Made by a program: the position numbers and the translations under genes. The notes beneath the pieces were generated by a model. The model saw nothing but the letters and a program-made list of their open reading frames with translations. It had not been told where the DNA came from and made no database searches. DNA of 46,301 nucleotides from JBBSBY01 sp038250835 (GTDB lineage Bacteria > Desulfobacterota > Desulfomonilia > Desulfomonilales > Desulfomonilaceae): NCBI GenBank assembly GCA_038250835.1, contig JBBSBY010000019.1:1-46301 (forward strand), written 5' to 3'. This document shows positions 18,039 through 26,973 of this stretch, in pieces; position 1 is the first letter of the stretch; each line of letters begins with the position of its first letter.

Positions 18039-19199
18039 ATGGAGACTAAATTACCTTTGCTGGAAGTCAGCGACGCTATTGTCGCATCCGGGGCGGATTC
18101 ATTGTACCTGTGCATGCAATGCGGGCTCTGCACCGGCACCTGCCCTTATCGCTTAGTACCCGGGGAAGCCTCTGAGGAGTTCAACATTCGAGTGGTTCAA
18201 CGATTGGGCCAGTTGGGACTCGAAGGATTTGAGTCGGAAAACTGCTTGTTTGCCTGCACAACGTGCAGAGCTTGCGTGGACAGATGCCCCCGTGGTGTTG
18301 ATATTATCGGCAATGTTCGCGGCATGAGAAGTATGCTTGCGGAAGTAGGGACTATTCCTCCAAGCCTCAAACCGATAGCAGGGAGTTTGCATTCACAGGG
18401 GAACCCTTGGTCCGGCGCCAGAGACAAACGCACAGATTGGACTAAAGATCTTGATATTCCTGTGTTCAACGAAGATACCGAATACTTCCTGTCGGTTTGC
18501 TGCACATCCTGCTATGACGTCAGGAGCCGGAAGATTGCTAAATCCATAGCAAAAGCTCTTACCGCCGCCGGGGTGAGCTTCGGGATTATAGGCAACGAGG
18601 AAAGCTGCTGCGGAGAATCTATTCGCAAAATCGGAGATGAGGCGCTTTTCGGTAAATTGGTGGAATCAAACATCAACTTGTACAACAGCAAAGGTGTGAA
18701 AAAGATAATCACCACTTCTCCACACTGTCTTTACACCTTCAAAAACGAATACCCAGAGTTCGGTGGTGAGTATGAAGTATACCATTACACTGAAATACTT
18801 GCTAAAGCCCTTGCCGAAGGAAAGCTGAAGTTAATCGGGGACTCTGTCGGAAATATCGCCATGCATGATCCCTGCTATTTAGGACGCCACTGCGAAATTT
18901 ATGACGCTCCTCGCGATCTTATCGCCGCCCTGCCCGGATCTGAACCGACCGAGCTGTCACGAAACCGAAGCAACAGTGTATGCTGTGGAGGCGGTGGAGG
19001 TCGAGTTTGGATGGAAACCAAAGCAGGAGAGCGCTTTGCCGAACTCCGCATTTCAGAGGCCATTGAAGCAGGGGCGCAGACTCTCGTAACCTCCTGCCCC
19101 TACTGCATAACAATGCTGGAAGATTCTTGTAACGTTATGGGTAAGGCCGATGAATTGAAGGTTTTAGATCTTTCCGAAGTGGTTGCCGAAAAACTATAA
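18039..19199 (+). CDS. HdrD-like (HdrC+HdrB) iron-sulfur protein in the QmoC position
   Basis: The 386-residue protein has two [4Fe-4S] motifs as in HdrC (Cys25/28/31/35 and Cys73/76/79/83), then two CCG domains as in HdrB/HdrD. The second CCG domain is complete (Cys279, CCGGGGG from Cys315, CPYC at 353-356). The first has CC at 154-155 and CCG at 190-192, but its final CxxC is SPHC (Ser227). There is no membrane segment, whereas canonical QmoC is an HdrC-HdrE fusion with six or so helices. I use the ATG at 18039 with AGAGGA upstream rather than a TTG at 18021. It probably takes QmoC's place as electron carrier between QmoAB and a donor, as separate HdrBC proteins do in Gram-positive sulfate reducers. 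Confidence 0.85.
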   Translation: METKLPLLEVSDAIVASGADSLYLCMQCGLCTGTCPYRLVPGEASEEFNIRVVQRLGQLGLEGFESENCLFACTTCRACVDRCPRGVDIIGNVRGMRSMLAEVGTIPPSLKPIAGSLHSQGNPWSGARDKRTDWTKDLDIPVFNEDTEYFLSVCCTSCYDVRSRKIAKSIAKALTAAGVSFGIIGNEESCCGESIRKIGDEALFGKLVESNINLYNSKGVKKIITTSPHCLYTFKNEYPEFGGEYEVYHYTEILAKALAEGKLKLIGDSVGNIAMHDPCYLGRHCEIYDAPRDLIAALPGSEPTELSRNRSNSVCCGGGGGRVWMETKAGERFAELRISEAIEAGAQTLVTSCPYCITMLEDSCNVMGKADELKVLDLSEVVAEKL

Positions 19200-19690
19200 T
19201 TATGAGATTTCTCGAAAGTTCTATCGAATAAAGCCTCTGACCCGTCGTCCCAGCGAAAGCTGGGACCCAGATCTTTCATAATTCCAGCTAGCGCTGGAAT
19301 TACGATGATAAGCTCTGAATGCATAACCAAGCTTTATAACTTTAAATAACTCGGAAACCGACTGATTGAAGAAATTACCAGCATATCCGTGATTACTTTT
19401 GCGAATTACTATAGACTCAGCTAAATGTCAGGTAATGGGTTTAAAGATTACCCTTAATGGATAGATCGTACTATGGGCAGGTTAAACCCGCCAAAATTCG
19501 TTGAATTCATTACTCTCTGAGCGCCTAGATAGTTCAAGCTTGTAAAGGACGCCGGGATCGGAAAACTGATAACCTATCCTTAAGCCACACTGCTACAACA
19601 ATTCGCAGGCGCCGAATTTACTTAATGAGCGGACTATCACAAACCTTCGCCCCAGCCCGAACCAAATGAAGTGTTCCACCGTCTCTCAAC
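19200..19690. other. Convergent intergenic region with hairpin repeat
   Basis: About 490 bases between the rightward qmo operon and the leftward RND operon. It contains the double-hairpin repeat at 19247-19301, which could also help to end qmo transcription, and otherwise nothing that I can assign. Confidence 0.5.
19247..19301. repeat. Two-hairpin intergenic repeat element
   Basis: Two adjacent inverted repeats: GTCCCAGC (19247-19254) pairs with GCTGGGAC (19259-19266) around a GAAA tetraloop, and AATTCCAGC (19280-19288) pairs with GCTGGAATT (19293-19301) around TAGC. The form, a GAAA-capped stem followed by an ACCCAG tail and a second related stem, resembles the dispersed intergenic hairpin elements found in many Proteobacteria. 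I saw no second copy in this window. Confidence 0.65.
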
Positions 19691-22600
19691 TCACGCAATC
19701 GGCTTTCCCGATGCGCCTGCGGGTGGCTCGTGTATCCTGAAAAAGATAGCGTACAGCACCGGCACGAACAACATAGTAAGAACACTGGCGAATAGCAGTC
19801 CATACATAAGAGCCACGGCCATTGACGCGAAAAAAGCATCCTGAAGTAACGGTATCATACCTAGAACCGTGGTAATGGCAACCATCAATACAGGTCGCAG
19901 CTTGGCTACGCAACCATCCAGAAGCGATTGGTAAGGATCCTTTCCCTTGGCGATTTCAGTATTTACCTTCTCCAGCACCACAATTGAATTCTTGATCTGC
20001 TCACCGCCCAAACTGAGCACTCCCAGCAGGGCCATGAAGCCGAACGGCAGGCCGGAAATCAGCAGCCCTGCGGTTACACCTATGATGCATAAAGGAACCG
20101 TCAACCACACAACCAGTGTTGTTCGGGCCGAATTGAATAGTGCCACAACGATGAACACCATAAGCGTCAGAGCAAGCGGCAGAGGCTTGGCCAAGGCACG
20201 GCGAGCATTCAGCGAATCCTCGTATTCCCCGCCCCATTCAAGCGAATAACCCGGCGGTAGCTCTATTTGTTCAATCTTTTCTCGCACACGATTGAATAGT
20301 TGACTGGGCAGACCCTGCCGAGGATCCGCATGGACGGTGATGGTCGGCACTCGATTACGGCGCACAACTACAGGATCTTCCCAGGCCATTTCGGTCCCGG
20401 AGGCAACCTGAGCCAACGGAATCATACGTCTCGCGGTGGGGCTCCAAATCTGCATGCTGTTGAGTTCTTCGACGTCGTTACGCTCCGCTAACGGCGGTCG
20501 AGAAATGATCGGCAGCAGCCGAGTCTCCTGCGGAAAAATACCGGCGGCGCCTTTCTCACGGTAGAAGCCTACTACGCGGCCTTGAAACCCAGTTTCCAGC
20601 GCTTGAGCGATATCAACCCTAGTGATGCCGTTGCGACGAGCCTGTAATTCAAGCACATTAGGACGAATCACCAATTCCTGCTCTCGCCAATCGTCCCGCA
20701 CACCCTTGGCCCCTCCATCATCTTGAATAACTTTCTTGGCTTGATCCGCAAGTTGACGAAGAGTCCTCGGGTCAGAACCGCGGAACCGGGCCTGCACACG
20801 GCCTCCGCTGCCGGGGCCAAGCAGGAATTTTTTAGCTACTGAGTTGGCGTTTGGATGATTCTTATCCAAATACTGCTGAATATCAGCCAAAATACCATCG
20901 ATTTTGGTCTCATCATTAACGTCTACAAGGAATTGAACGAAGGCCCTGTTCTCTCTTTCAGGGCTGTATACCAGCATGAAACGCAAACCACCGCTGCCTA
21001 CAAATGTTGTAACGTGGGTTACTCCGGGTTGATTCTTTATAAATTGCTGAATACGTCCCGCAAATTCATCGGAGTCCTTTATATGTAATCCAGCCGGTAA
21101 GAAAACATCCACCATAAACTGAGGTCGGGTCGCCGCAGGGAAAAAGCTCTGTTCCACTTTTCCAAAACCGTATAGTGATACAACAAACAGTCCGGCGGCA
21201 ACAATCACGACAAACCAACGAAAACGTAAAGCCGTTACCAGCAGACTGCGATAACCGGAAAAGATTTTACCTCCGTAAGGATCCGCGGCCCCTCCCGCTC
21301 CAGTAGACGCGACCGGAGAAAAAAACTTATAGCTCAAAAAAGGCGTGACGCTGATTGCAGAGATCCAGCTTAAGGTGAGGGCGATAAGTATTACCCAAAA
21401 TAAGGAATTGGTATATTCACCTGTCCTGTCTTCCGAGAGCCCTACTGCAGCGAAAGCGATGACAGCAATAGCCGTCGCGCCGAAAAGCGGCCATTGGTTC
21501 TGAGACACGGCCTCACGAACGACCTTAAGTTTATCTTCGCCGGCTTCTATGCGAACCTTTAGAGACTCCGTAATTATTATGGCGTTGTCCGTGAGCATGC
21601 ACAAAGCGATAATAAGTGCCCCCAAAGAGATGCGCTCCATCAGGAGATCACCTTCAAGGTACATGACCATAAATGTCGCCATAATGGTCAGGAACAGCAC
21701 TAGGCCCAATATAATTCCGGTCTTCCGTCCCATCGTGAAAAATAGCACGATAAAAACGATGCTTACCGCCTTGACCAGGTTAAAAATGAAGTCACTGGTT
21801 GCCCGGGTAACTGCTTCGGGTTGGAAGTTTATCTCTCCGATCTCAATGCCGATAGGCTGATTGGCTTTTAGTTCCTCGAGTTTCTTGCGGACACCTTTAC
21901 CCATGGTGACCACGTTCCCGCCTTGTATGGTCGAAATACCCAAACCGATTGCCGGTTTGCCGTCATATCGGAGAAGACGTCGCGGCGGGTCTTCATTGTC
22001 TCGTTTTATGGTCGCAATATCTTTGAGCGTGAACTGCCGCCCAGACTGATCAGATGAAATAACCAACTCGAGCATGTCTTGGACGGAGTCGAAGCCGCCT
22101 TTCGGATCGAGTGTTATGAATTCATCCCCCACGCGAACTCGTCCGCCGTCAGCGGCGGCGTTTGTCGCCTGAAGTTTTGCATAAATCTGCTCCTCGTTTA
22201 TACCGAGCCTCGCCAGCCGCCGCCGCGAAATTTCCAGGAAAACAACTTCCTGCTGTTCGCCGAACAATTCGACTTTTTTGACGTTTGGCACGAGTAACAA
22301 CTCGCGTCGCAGATATTCCACATAACGGCGCAACTCCGGATACGAGTATCCTTGGCCGGTAATTGCCAGGAAAATACCGTAAACGTCACCGAAGTCGTCA
22401 ATTATTATTGATTGGCCTCGCGCTGAAGGCGGCAACCTCAATTGGACATCATTTATTTTACGCCGCAGCTCGTCCCACACCTGGGGGATGGCGTCTCTGT
22501 GGAACCTGTCTTTGATGAAGGCTCTAACAACCGATCGCCCGCGTGAGGACTCCGACTCGACGCGATCAAGTTGGCCTAACTGTTGAACCGCGCTCTCGAT

Positions 22601-22798
22601 GGGATTGGTGACTTCTTTTGCAACTTCTTCGGGACCGGCGCCGGGATATGGTGTAATAATAAGCGCCTCTTTGATCGTAAACTCAGGATCCTCAAGGCGT
22701 CCCATACTTCGGTAAGCGATTAGACCGCCTATCACGATGATTATCATCACAAAGATTATGACGCGATCGTTTCGAACGGAGATTTCTCCGAAATTCAT
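19691..22798 (-). CDS. RND family efflux transporter, inner-membrane pump
   Basis: The 1035-residue protein has the size and plan of an RND (AcrB/MexB-like) proton-driven exporter: one N-terminal helix, a large periplasmic loop, helices around residues 335-490, a second loop, and helices in the last 180 residues. In the TM4 region the proton-relay Asp pair of AcrB appears as LTDNAIIITES, a Asp-Asn variant common in this superfamily. The ATG at 22798 follows the adaptor gene's stop by two bases, so the two are coupled. No outer-membrane TolC-like gene is next to them. Substrate unknown. Confidence 0.93.
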   Translation of the reverse strand: MNFGEISVRNDRVIIFVMIIIVIGGLIAYRSMGRLEDPEFTIKEALIITPYPGAGPEEVAKEVTNPIESAVQQLGQLDRVESESSRGRSVVRAFIKDRFHRDAIPQVWDELRRKINDVQLRLPPSARGQSIIIDDFGDVYGIFLAITGQGYSYPELRRYVEYLRRELLLVPNVKKVELFGEQQEVVFLEISRRRLARLGINEEQIYAKLQATNAAADGGRVRVGDEFITLDPKGGFDSVQDMLELVISSDQSGRQFTLKDIATIKRDNEDPPRRLLRYDGKPAIGLGISTIQGGNVVTMGKGVRKKLEELKANQPIGIEIGEINFQPEAVTRATSDFIFNLVKAVSIVFIVLFFTMGRKTGIILGLVLFLTIMATFMVMYLEGDLLMERISLGALIIALCMLTDNAIIITESLKVRIEAGEDKLKVVREAVSQNQWPLFGATAIAVIAFAAVGLSEDRTGEYTNSLFWVILIALTLSWISAISVTPFLSYKFFSPVASTGAGGAADPYGGKIFSGYRSLLVTALRFRWFVVIVAAGLFVVSLYGFGKVEQSFFPAATRPQFMVDVFLPAGLHIKDSDEFAGRIQQFIKNQPGVTHVTTFVGSGGLRFMLVYSPERENRAFVQFLVDVNDETKIDGILADIQQYLDKNHPNANSVAKKFLLGPGSGGRVQARFRGSDPRTLRQLADQAKKVIQDDGGAKGVRDDWREQELVIRPNVLELQARRNGITRVDIAQALETGFQGRVVGFYREKGAAGIFPQETRLLPIISRPPLAERNDVEELNSMQIWSPTARRMIPLAQVASGTEMAWEDPVVVRRNRVPTITVHADPRQGLPSQLFNRVREKIEQIELPPGYSLEWGGEYEDSLNARRALAKPLPLALTLMVFIVVALFNSARTTLVVWLTVPLCIIGVTAGLLISGLPFGFMALLGVLSLGGEQIKNSIVVLEKVNTEIAKGKDPYQSLLDGCVAKLRPVLMVAITTVLGMIPLLQDAFFASMAVALMYGLLFASVLTMLFVPVLYAIFFRIHEPPAGASGKPIA

Positions 22799-22800
22799 GA

Positions 22801-24090
22801 TTACATACCTCCGAGCGCATCGCCTAAGTCACGAACCTTCATTCCAGGGCGGAGGAAAGATACTCCCGCCACGGCGATACGGTCACCGGGTTGCAGCCCA
22901 TCAATGATTTCGATTTGAGCGCCTAAAGGCGAGCCTAAGGTCACCGGCCGTCGAACGACGCTTTGGTCCTCCCCAATCACCCACACCACCTGCTCACCCG
23001 AGGGATCCTTGAAAACAGCGGAAACGGGGGCTAACAAACGGTTTTTACCTTTCGCTCCGAGACTGTAAACAAGAGTGACGCGAGCCGTCATGCCGGGTAA
23101 CAAATTAATGTCCGGCGGAACCTTCATAGCGAAGCGGACCCTGAAAGTTTGTGTGATTGGGTCGGCAGATCTTGCGGTTTCGGTGATATGAACAGGAAAC
23201 TCTGAGCCGGCGGCGCCGTCGAATGTTGCGAAGGCTTGCTTTACGTTTGCCGACTGAATTTCGTTTATCATGACCGTCTCAGGCATATCCACGGAAATGA
23301 AAATCTCGTCGGTGTCCTGAAAAACGACTATCGGTTCCTGAGCCCTGATTGTCTGTTGTTGCTCTACAAAACGCCGGGCGACAACACCATTAAAAGGGGC
23401 GAGCAGTGTCGAATCTCGCAATTGTATTTTGCCTTCGACCAGTCTTGCTTCAAGTCCCCGAATTTCGGCCTCTTTGGCGTCTATATCTTCCTTACGAGCG
23501 GTCATAGCCTTATCGAGCAGCTCACGGGCGGACCTAAGCTCCTCCTGGGCCACCCGGTAGGTAGTTTCCACGCGCTCATAGACTGAGCGAGATATGGCTT
23601 TGGACTGCAACAATCCCGCGTGTCGATTGTAATCCGCCTCTGCGTTACGGAGCGTAGCCTCAGCCGCTCGCACTTGCGCTTCCAGTCTGGCTCTCTGTTC
23701 AGTCCGCTCCCCGGCCTTTAATGCGTTGAGCTCCGTGTTCGCCTGAGCCAGTCTGCTTTGCAATATGTTGAGCTGGGCCTCGAATTCATCTTGCCTCAAT
23801 TGAGCAATTATTCCGCCTTTGGCGATTCGATTCCCTTCCCTCACCGGAAGTTTGACAAGCAAACCAGGCACTAGGAATGTAAGTTCTGCGGTTTGGGAGG
23901 CTTCGACCTTTCCTGGGAATGACCGCGTCCGTAAATTGTCCCCTGCCGACACTACCACCGTCTTTACGGGACGAACCGCATTGGATTCGGATGTCGGCTC
24001 CTGAGCGCACCCTGCGACTAAATACAATATCGGTAAGATGACCAGCATGGTCCATCCGAATCTTTCACGATACCAGCTACCTGTACTCAT
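22801..24090 (-). CDS. RND efflux periplasmic adaptor (membrane fusion protein), lipoprotein
   Basis: This is the HlyD/AcrA-type adaptor that links the RND pump to an outer-membrane channel. I start at the ATG at 24090, where GGAG lies 6 bases upstream. The product then opens with a lipoprotein signal peptide ending in LVAGC (Cys28), so it is probably anchored in the inner membrane. A barrel-sandwich half (AELTFLVPGLLVKLPVREGNRI), a long coiled-coil hairpin around residues 100-200, the second sandwich half (LLAPFNGVVARRFVE) and a C-terminal domain (LQPGDRIAVAGVSFLRPGMKV) follow in order. An in-frame ATG at 24171 would add 27 residues before the signal peptide and is less likely. Confidence 0.9.
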   Translation of the reverse strand: MSTGSWYRERFGWTMLVILPILYLVAGCAQEPTSESNAVRPVKTVVVSAGDNLRTRSFPGKVEASQTAELTFLVPGLLVKLPVREGNRIAKGGIIAQLRQDEFEAQLNILQSRLAQANTELNALKAGERTEQRARLEAQVRAAEATLRNAEADYNRHAGLLQSKAISRSVYERVETTYRVAQEELRSARELLDKAMTARKEDIDAKEAEIRGLEARLVEGKIQLRDSTLLAPFNGVVARRFVEQQQTIRAQEPIVVFQDTDEIFISVDMPETVMINEIQSANVKQAFATFDGAAGSEFPVHITETARSADPITQTFRVRFAMKVPPDINLLPGMTARVTLVYSLGAKGKNRLLAPVSAVFKDPSGEQVVWVIGEDQSVVRRPVTLGSPLGAQIEIIDGLQPGDRIAVAGVSFLRPGMKVRDLGDALGGM

Positions 24091-24403
24091 GACCGGCTCC
24101 TGAGTTTCTAAACGCGCTTTGTCCGGCTTTCGCGGACCTGAAGGTTTCCCAAAGTTGATGAAGCGGAGCATTATGCTCCCGTCAAACGTCTACAATCCCA
24201 ATCAATTCTCTTATATGGCGAGTGATTTTTAATCTCTACGCTGCGTCCAAAGCGAGACGGGCAGGTATAGAGAGGCTTTGTATGTATCACAAAGAGCAGT
24301 AAAGTGTGATACTTTATCTTCCGCGGAACCCGGCGTCAAGCGGAAAGTGACGCAGGTTGCGCACCTAATTAGTTGCGAGGTGCGGCGATTAATAGATTCT
24401 GAT
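24091..24403. other. Region upstream of the RND operon
   Basis: About 310 bases, with the RND adaptor start on the left and the end of the broken ATPase gene on the right. It holds the inverted repeat at 24284-24312 listed separately. No regulator gene such as tetR is present, and no clear promoter hexamers were found. Confidence 0.4.
24284..24312. promoter_or_regulatory. Inverted repeat, candidate operator for the RND operon
   Basis: GTATCACA (24284-24291) and TGTGATAC (24305-24312) are perfect 8-base inverted arms separated by 13 bases, about 195 bases upstream of the adaptor start. Two-fold symmetry and position suit a dimeric repressor site. No T tract follows on either strand, so it does not look like a terminator. 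Confidence 0.35.
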
Positions 24404-25491
24404 CTAAACTCTATCCTTGATTACCACCTTTACCCACTTGTCGCTATACGCTTCAAGATTTAATTGAGGCTGATCTTTGAATCTGATCTGCTCAGATTTT
24501 GGTAGCGCATTAAACTCGAACCTGTTGGACGTGGGTCGAGCGCAAAAAACACATCGTTCGGCCGAACGTCGTGAGGTTGATTCCAGGAGATCAGCGCTGA
24601 GGGCAATCAACGCAGACTCTTCGATTTCTTCAATTTCAGGAAAATGCTTTTTCACTAATAAGCAGGCGACATCAATCAGTTCTTCACGGAATTCCTCTCC
24701 GATCATAATGGGTCTTACCGGCGGGATGCAGATCATGCGATCAATGCGGTCCAGAAAGTCTTTGCGTTTCGGAATATTGGGAATATTTGCGAACGGACCG
24801 GTATTACCATCATTAGGAATGGTAATGCTATATTAAACATCCTCCTTCCATGAGCTTACAAATTCCTGATAGGTGACTCTCTCGTTGGGGTTGTTATTTT
24901 TGAGCTTAGGATTGGGAAGCATATTGCTGGCGGCAAAAGCAAAAATTGCTTTTCCTAACGCAAACGAATCTTTGCCGATATGAAACAATCCGTCCCACAT
25001 TGCCGCAAGGAAATTAGCCAGAAGATATCGGCCTTCTACTTCCCCATCAACCTCATCAAAGAACACAAACGGCAATTTCCCCAGCAGATTTGCCGATTGC
25101 ACCCGTTGCCAGGCGCCGTTAAGATCATCAAGAGAACGAAAGCCGACACATGGTACTCGTCGAATTCGACCTCAGTAACCGCAGACAGGCGCTTGGCAAG
25201 TTGTTTAAGTAAAAACGATTTCCCGGACCCGGGCTCGGCTGAAAGCAATATGTTAAACGGTCGCTTTACTCTCGGGCGTCCGGCAAAATTCTCGAGGGCG
25301 GCAACGAGATCTTCCAACTCTTCTCGGAACTCATGGTTACGGGTGACGTATCGTCCGAACACAGGCTCGATGATACGGTCAAATGTTCGAGATCCGTTTA
25401 TCTCTTGTTTAGCTATGGTTTCGGCACAGCTTTTGGTTTCAGAGAGGACCTCCGGCCAACTCCTTGCGGGCCAAGGATTCACCTTTTCCAT
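24404..25491 (-). pseudogene. Broken AAA-type ATPase gene (frameshift plus in-frame stop)
   Basis: Three open pieces read leftward as one protein. Piece one (25491 to about 25140) has the Walker A motif AEPGSGKSFLLKQLA and a proper start: the ATG at 25491 with GGAG 8 bases upstream. Near 25140 the frame shifts by one base; in the next frame SLDDLNGAWQRVQSANLLGKLP leads straight into the Walker B motif FVFFDEVDGE. That frame runs to a TAA at 24833-24835, and beyond it the same frame continues with NIPKRKDFLDRIDRMICIPP and more helical sequence to 24404. One deletion and one nonsense codon thus disrupt a gene of about 360 codons. Sequencing error is possible but would have to occur twice. Confidence 0.75.
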
Positions 25492-25871
25492 ATTCTAACT
25501 CCTGATTATTGCTCAACGCTGTAACTATTTGTGAATGATGTGCTTGCAACCCAAGCTAGCACGCGTCTTTTACGAAGTCTACGCCTTTTGAAACAGCATT
25601 TCGGTAGCGGCTTACGCGTTTGCCCAGGGGATGTTATACCTGTTAGCACTTAAACGTGTAACATCTCTAAATCCTCTTAGTTCCCTCTCCATCCTTGGAG
25701 AGGGTTAGTGTGAGGATCTTCAACAGGATGTTACGAAACTTAATGGCGAAATAGTATTAGCTGATTGCGAACCCGATATGACGCAGTATAGGTGATTCAA
25801 AGCTCGACAAATTGGCATTTTATCGGTAAAATTGCGCTCTGATTTGAATAATATTTAATGCGGTAAAATTG
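25492..25871. other. Divergent intergenic region
   Basis: About 380 bases between the broken ATPase (leftward) and the beta-barrel gene (rightward). It holds the hairpin repeat at 25683-25704. No convincing promoter hexamers were found, although both flanking genes should start here. Confidence 0.4.
25683..25704. repeat. CCCTCTCC-type intergenic hairpin repeat
   Basis: CCCTCTCC (25683-25690) pairs with GGAGAGGG (25697-25704) around a 6-base loop and is followed by TTAGTGTGAGG. This hairpin with a (G)GGTGAGG-like tail is a widespread intergenic repeat in Proteobacteria. Partly similar sequence occurs at 45240-45262 and possibly near 42720. Confidence 0.6.
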
Positions 25872-26825
25872 ATGTATGGTGTGACCGCCGGACATAGAGC
25901 TTATTTCAGTTTTCGCGTTTCGATAATAGCTCTAATTGTTCTTTTGATTCCGGTGTTTAGTCTGTGCATGGAATTCTCCCCTCTCCCGCTTTACAAGCCT
26001 GAACCCAAAAGAGACAAGTACCTGTTTGAAGCCTCCGTCGGCTATCTTTGGGGCACAAACCAGCTTCGTTACAGAGACGCAGATAAACCATTCATGCCTC
26101 CGGGACGACGCGATTTGACTATGGACAGCCCAATTTTCGGGATTCAGGCGGGCGCCTTTCTACTCCCCGATTTGGCGATAAGGGGTCAGTTTAGAATAAA
26201 TCTGCCGCAAACATGGGGAAATCGTTTTTTCTTTGTGGGGGAGAATGAATCCACAATCCAAGAGTTACCCTGGATTGTCAAAACTAGGTACATAGAATCC
26301 GACATCTCCGCGATTTATCACTTTGGTTTGGGCGACATGCCGTACACTGCCGCCATGGTCGGTGGATACCGATTCTACAAAACAGATTTTGACTCTCATC
26401 GCCCCCAGAGGTGGTCCGATTCATTTACTGATCATTTCCAGATTCACGTGCCGTACTTGGGCGCCTACTACTCACATAGCAATTTAGCCGGCGCATTGGT
26501 AAGATTCGAATTTCTCGTATCGCCCGTCATTCTTTGCAAAATGAAAGCAAATCAAATTATCGCTGGAAGATCAACGCAATTGGATGGCGTATCCTACCTT
26601 GGTCAATGGATGGATACGACATTTGAATTGTCCAAGAAGATCGGCGGTGGAGCGTTTGTGGGAGGACTGCTCAGATACAATTTCATTAACCCGATTGCCA
26701 GGGCCAAAGCGGAGGGCTTTCTTCTGCCCACTGATGGCAAAACCAAACTCCATCCAACTGATTATGTTATGGATATGCGTCATCATCTATTCATTGGAGG
26801 ATTGACTTTTACTTATACGTTTTAG
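25872..26825 (+). CDS. Predicted outer-membrane beta-barrel protein
   Basis: I do not recognise a specific family, but the 317-residue product has the marks of an outer-membrane barrel. It opens with a signal peptide (about residues 1-35, VSIIALIVLLIPVFSLCM), and alternating aromatic strands follow (YLFEASVGYLWG, IFGIQAGAFLLPDLAIRGQFRI, AAMVGGYRFYK, GAFVGGLLRYNFI). The last strand, HHLFIGGLTFTYTF, ends in a C-terminal Phe as barrel proteins usually do. The ATG at 25872 is the first good start; a TTG immediately precedes it. No strong ribosome binding site is visible. It is probably monocistronic. Confidence 0.75.
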   Translation: MYGVTAGHRAYFSFRVSIIALIVLLIPVFSLCMEFSPLPLYKPEPKRDKYLFEASVGYLWGTNQLRYRDADKPFMPPGRRDLTMDSPIFGIQAGAFLLPDLAIRGQFRINLPQTWGNRFFFVGENESTIQELPWIVKTRYIESDISAIYHFGLGDMPYTAAMVGGYRFYKTDFDSHRPQRWSDSFTDHFQIHVPYLGAYYSHSNLAGALVRFEFLVSPVILCKMKANQIIAGRSTQLDGVSYLGQWMDTTFELSKKIGGGAFVGGLLRYNFINPIARAKAEGFLLPTDGKTKLHPTDYVMDMRHHLFIGGLTFTYTF

Positions 26826-26973
26826 TATCAGGAACTCCGGTCAAAGTATATCCTCTCTTCATTAAGCCTATCTTTAATCGATTGATAAAAACAAAATCGT
26901 AACTATTTCTTGATTTTTTCCTCAGATTATGCATAATAAAATTACACTTATTTACAACCAGGAGTAAATTATT

